A stretch of DNA of 9,850 nt, from positions 1-9,850 of the forward strand of contig JAFECV010000046.1 in assembly GCA_018241985.1 (NCBI GenBank). Reading direction: 5' to 3'. A program made the position numbers and the translations under genes. This DNA is from Pseudomonadota bacterium (GTDB taxonomy: Bacteria > Pseudomonadota > Gammaproteobacteria > Burkholderiales > Burkholderiaceae_C). The number at the start of each line of letters is the position of its first letter. The first letter of the stretch is position 1. The notes beneath the pieces were generated by a model. That model was not told the DNA's origin. It did not search any database and saw only the letters and a list, made by a program, of their open reading frames with translations. Positions 6,702 through 9,850 of this stretch are shown here, in pieces.

Positions 6702-7363
6702 GCGGATTCCCTCGGAATCAGGTAGCCGACCCCGCGGATCGTCCTGATCAGCTCGCTCCCCAGCTTTCGGCGCAGGTTGTGGATGTGCACCTCGACCGCG
6801 TTGCTCTCGACCTCTTCGTTCCAGCCGTACAGGTTCTCTTCCAGCCTCGCGCGCGACAGCGCGACGCCCCGATGCTCCAGCAGGTCGACCAGGATCGCGC
6901 ATTCGCGCCCCGACAGCCCGATGGTCTGCTCGCCGCGCGTGACCGTGAGGCTGCCGGGCACCACAACAAAATCGCGGTAGCGGATGGCGTCGATGCTGCG
7001 GCCGTGCGCGCGCCGCAGCAGCGCGCGGATGCGCGCCACCAGCTCGGCCAGGTCGAACGGTTTGACGAGGTAGTCGTCCGCTCCGGCTTCCAGCCCAGCG
7101 ACGCGGTCGCGCACGGTGTCGCGCGCGGTCAGCACCAGCACCGGCAGATCGCTGCCGCGCGCGCGCAACCGCCGCAGCAGTTCCATGCCGCTCACGCGCG
7201 GCAGGCCGAGATCGAGCACCACGAGTTCGTATGTTGTGGTCTCGAGCGCCAGCTGCGCGCTGCGGCCGTCCTGCGCCCAGTCCACCGTGAAGCCGGCCTG
7301 CTTCAGGCCGGCTTCGATACCGTTGCCGAGGATCGAATCGTCCTCCACCAGCAATAAACGCAT
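6698..7363 (-). CDS. qseB: QseB/PmrA-like OmpR-family response regulator
   Basis: This is a DNA-binding response regulator of 221 residues. The receiver domain has the acidic pocket VEDD (6-9), phospho-acceptor Asp51 (VVLDLGLP), switch Thr79 and conserved Lys101 (KPFD). The OmpR/PhoB-type winged helix spans about 125-221, with the recognition-helix region SNAVEVHIHNLRRKLG and the final IRTIRGVGY typical of the family. Similarity to QseB/PmrA is strong along the whole length. The start at 7363 is preceded by GGGAGGGG. The gene leads the two-gene operon with the kinase. It is divergent from a PepSY-cytochrome b561 pair and has a predicted QseB/PmrA-type box 42 bases upstream of its start, consistent with autoregulation. 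The symbol reflects family membership; the true target genes are inferred from context. Confidence 0.93.
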   Translation of the reverse strand: MRLLLVEDDSILGNGIEAGLKQAGFTVDWAQDGRSAQLALETTTYELVVLDLGLPRVSGMELLRRLRARGSDLPVLVLTARDTVRDRVAGLEAGADDYLVKPFDLAELVARIRALLRRAHGRSIDAIRYRDFVVVPGSLTVTRGEQTIGLSGRECAILVDLLEHRGVALSRARLEENLYGWNEEVESNAVEVHIHNLRRKLGSELIRTIRGVGYLIPRESA

Positions 7364-7405
7364 CGCCCCTCCCGTGGCTACCCGTGCGTCGTATCGCCGC
7401 TCCAG

Positions 7406-7422
7406 CTTAAGGGCATCTGAAG
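7406..7422. promoter_or_regulatory. PmrA/QseB-type box nearer the response regulator gene
   Basis: CTTAAG-GGCAT-CTGAAG is a direct repeat of two hexamers starting 11 bases apart. It matches the known PmrA-type layout CTTAAG-N5-CTTAAG with one substitution in one half. It lies 42 bases upstream of the qseB-like start. A GATACG ten bases past it on the minus strand is a possible -10 box. Confidence 0.6.
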
Positions 7423-7446
7423 CGCCGCGACAAATAATTTTCGCCC

Positions 7447-7463
7447 CTTAAGAGTTCCTTCAG
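7447..7463. promoter_or_regulatory. PmrA/QseB-type box nearer the PepSY gene
   Basis: CTTAAG-AGTTC-CTTCAG has the same hexamer-N5-hexamer layout as the box 41 bases away, again with one degenerate half. It stands 81 bases before the PepSY start codon. Between the two boxes lies the only AT-rich tract of this gap (ACAAATAATTTT, 7430-7441). Both divergent operons could thus be controlled by the neighbouring response regulator. Confidence 0.6.
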
Positions 7464-7544
7464 CGCCGCGCCGCACTCTGCGCCCATGCCAAACGGCATG
7501 CCGGCATCCGCCGGTTCCACCGCAACTCACTGAAGGGAAATGTC

Positions 7545-7832
7545 ATGCAAGCAACTTCATCCAAGGCTCTCGCCGCATTGGCGCTGTCCGTCCTGTCGCT
7601 GGGCGCGTTCGCGTCCACCTACAACGGCGAATGCACCGATCAACCGAAGTCCAAGTGGATGAGCACGGCCGACGTGAAGGCCAGGTTCGAAGCCCAGGGC
7701 TACAGCGTGGGCCGGGTCAAGACCGGCGGCAGCTGCTACGAGGTCTACGCCAAGGACAAGGGCGGCCAGAAGGTCGAACTGTTCGTCAATCCGGTCGACG
7801 CCAGCGTGGTCGGCCAGGCAGGAAAGAAATGA
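7545..7832 (+). CDS. Secreted PepSY-domain protein
   Basis: This is a small exported protein of 95 residues. It begins with a signal peptide (Lys7, a hydrophobic core at 8-22 and a likely cleavage after AFA at 21-23). The mature part is a single PepSY_2-like domain: KWMSTADVKARFEAQGYSV, then YEVYAKDKGGQKVELFVNP and a closing VV. Two cysteines, at 30 (GEC) and 64 (GSC), are the only ones and could form a periplasmic disulfide. The ribosome site AAGGGA precedes the start. The stop overlaps the next gene's ATG, giving strong coupling with cytochrome b561. Divergence from a QseBC-like pair, with matching boxes between, suggests control by that system. PepSY domains occur in protease inhibitors and in membrane redox proteins; the precise role is unknown. 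Confidence 0.87.
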   Translation: MQATSSKALAALALSVLSLGAFASTYNGECTDQPKSKWMSTADVKARFEAQGYSVGRVKTGGSCYEVYAKDKGGQKVELFVNPVDASVVGQAGKK

Positions 7833-8383
7833 AGCCGGCGGTTCTGACTGCTGACGCGACCCGGATGGAGACGGTCCGGGTCTGGGATCCGCTGGTCCGG
7901 ATCTTCCACTGGTCGCTGGTCGTGGCCTTCTTCGGCGCCTACGCGCTCGGCGACGACGGCGGCCAGCTGCACCAGGCGCTCGGCTACACCGTACTCGGCC
8001 TCGTTGCGTTCCGGCTCGTGTGGGGCCTGATCGGCAGCCGGCACGCGCGCTTCGCGAGCTTCGTGCCGTCGCCGCGCCGACTGGTCGGCTACCTCAAGGA
8101 CGTGGCCCGGCACCGCGAGGCGCGCTACCTCGGTCACAACCCGGCCGGCGCAGCGATGATCGTTGCGTTGCTGCTGTCGCTGATCGCCACCGGGAGCACC
8201 GGTTGGCTGCTGACCACCGACGCCTTCTGGGGCAGCGAAGTGCTCGCCGACGCGCATGAAGCGTTGGCCAACGGCACGCTGTTCCTGGTCGGCCTGCATG
8301 TCGCCGGTGTCGTCTTCAGCAGCCTGCGCCACCGCGAGAACCTGGTGCGCGCCATGTTCACCGGCCGCAAACGCGCGGATTAA
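7829..8383 (+). CDS. Cytochrome b561-family membrane protein
   Basis: This is an inner-membrane di-haem cytochrome b of 184 residues, probably carrying electrons between the quinone pool and a periplasmic partner. Four hydrophobic helices are seen at about 23-40, 47-68, 106-128 and 148-166. The opening VWDPLVRIFHWSL is typical of the bacterial cytochrome b561 / Ni,Fe-hydrogenase b-subunit group. Haem-ligand candidates are His27, His48, His143 and His157, with the conserved YLGHNPAGA motif (100-108) also present. The ATG at 7829 overlaps the PepSY stop as ATGA and follows AGGAAAG; an internal ATG at 7865 is less likely. Together with the PepSY protein it forms a redox pair that may be induced by the neighbouring two-component system. 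Confidence 0.9.
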   Translation: MKPAVLTADATRMETVRVWDPLVRIFHWSLVVAFFGAYALGDDGGQLHQALGYTVLGLVAFRLVWGLIGSRHARFASFVPSPRRLVGYLKDVARHREARYLGHNPAGAAMIVALLLSLIATGSTGWLLTTDAFWGSEVLADAHEALANGTLFLVGLHVAGVVFSSLRHRENLVRAMFTGRKRAD

Positions 8384-8403
8384 TCGATCGCTGCTCGGCG
8401 GAA

Positions 8404-8424
8404 CCGCCGCGTTGCCCGCGGCGG
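8404..8424. terminator. GC-rich hairpin between convergent cytochrome b561 and frmA
   Basis: A perfect 8-base-pair stem, CCGCCGCG with CGCGGCGG around TTGCC, sits in the 53-base gap between two convergent genes. The position suits a two-way terminator. There is no T run on either strand, so termination would need Rho or another factor. Confidence 0.4.
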
Positions 8425-8436
8425 CTCGCGCAGCCA

Positions 8437-9819
<1,383 letters not shown>

Positions 9820-9820
<1 letters not shown>

Positions 9821-9850
9821 GCGACCCCTTTCATAGCGTTAACAGGCCCT
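9820..9850 (-). repeat. Right terminal inverted repeat
   Basis: This 31-base arm is the partner of the left repeat; its first 18 bases from the outside are identical to the left arm's. It reaches the end of the window, so it may continue further. Confidence 0.85.

Noticed and set aside
5409..6725. Long plus-strand open frame opposite the histidine kinase
   Set aside because: Antisense shadow from high GC at third positions; the minus strand carries every kinase motif.
7485..7500. Small hairpin CATGCC-AAAC-GGCATG before the PepSY gene
   Set aside because: A six-base-pair stem is easily found by chance at this GC content, and there is no T run or link to the ribosome site; not enough to call a regulator.

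Overview
The window looks like part of a GC-rich proteobacterial chromosome, most likely betaproteobacterial and possibly from an environmental gammaproteobacterium. This rests on the high GC, on a LigAB-type ring-cleavage enzyme, on a QseBC-like two-component system divergent from a PepSY/cytochrome b561 pair, and on a glutathione-dependent formaldehyde dehydrogenase. The genus cannot be fixed from the sequence. Genes are tightly packed, with intergenic gaps of roughly 12 to 250 bases. The only stretch of about 300 bases without a gene, at the right end, is filled by a highly self-complementary element.

Layout. Positions 1-953 (minus strand) hold ligA and ligB-like genes for the two subunits of a class III extradiol dioxygenase; ligB runs off the left edge. 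A LysR-type regulator (1033-1992, plus) is divergent from them across a short, AT-rich, palindrome-dense region. Next come a tyrosine/dual-specificity-type phosphatase (2012-2770, minus) and a TehA/SLAC1-family transporter (2835-3893, minus). A clear intrinsic terminator lies just upstream of the transporter start. A small hemerythrin-domain protein (4143-4607, minus) is divergent from an SRPBCC/AHSA1-type protein (4800-5300, plus).

Positions 5337-7363 (minus) encode a QseC-like histidine kinase and a QseB-like response regulator with an ATGA overlap. They are divergent from a PepSY-domain periplasmic protein and a cytochrome b561 (7545-8383, plus), which also overlap by ATGA. The divergent region contains two CTTAAG-N5-CTTAAG-like boxes of the type bound by PmrA/QseB regulators, one nearer each gene pair. 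This suggests that the two-component system controls both itself and the membrane redox pair. Convergent to them is frmA/adhC (8437-9546, minus), with all zinc-ligand positions intact.

Right end. From 9583 to at least 9850 lies a 268-base element with terminal inverted repeats of 31-32 bases. They enclose two long hairpins, so nearly the whole element can pair with itself. It has no credible gene and begins 37 bases upstream of the frmA start codon. It looks like a MITE-like or other non-autonomous palindromic repeat and is the least explained item in the window. The remaining genes belong to known families; no undescribed multi-gene system can be supported.
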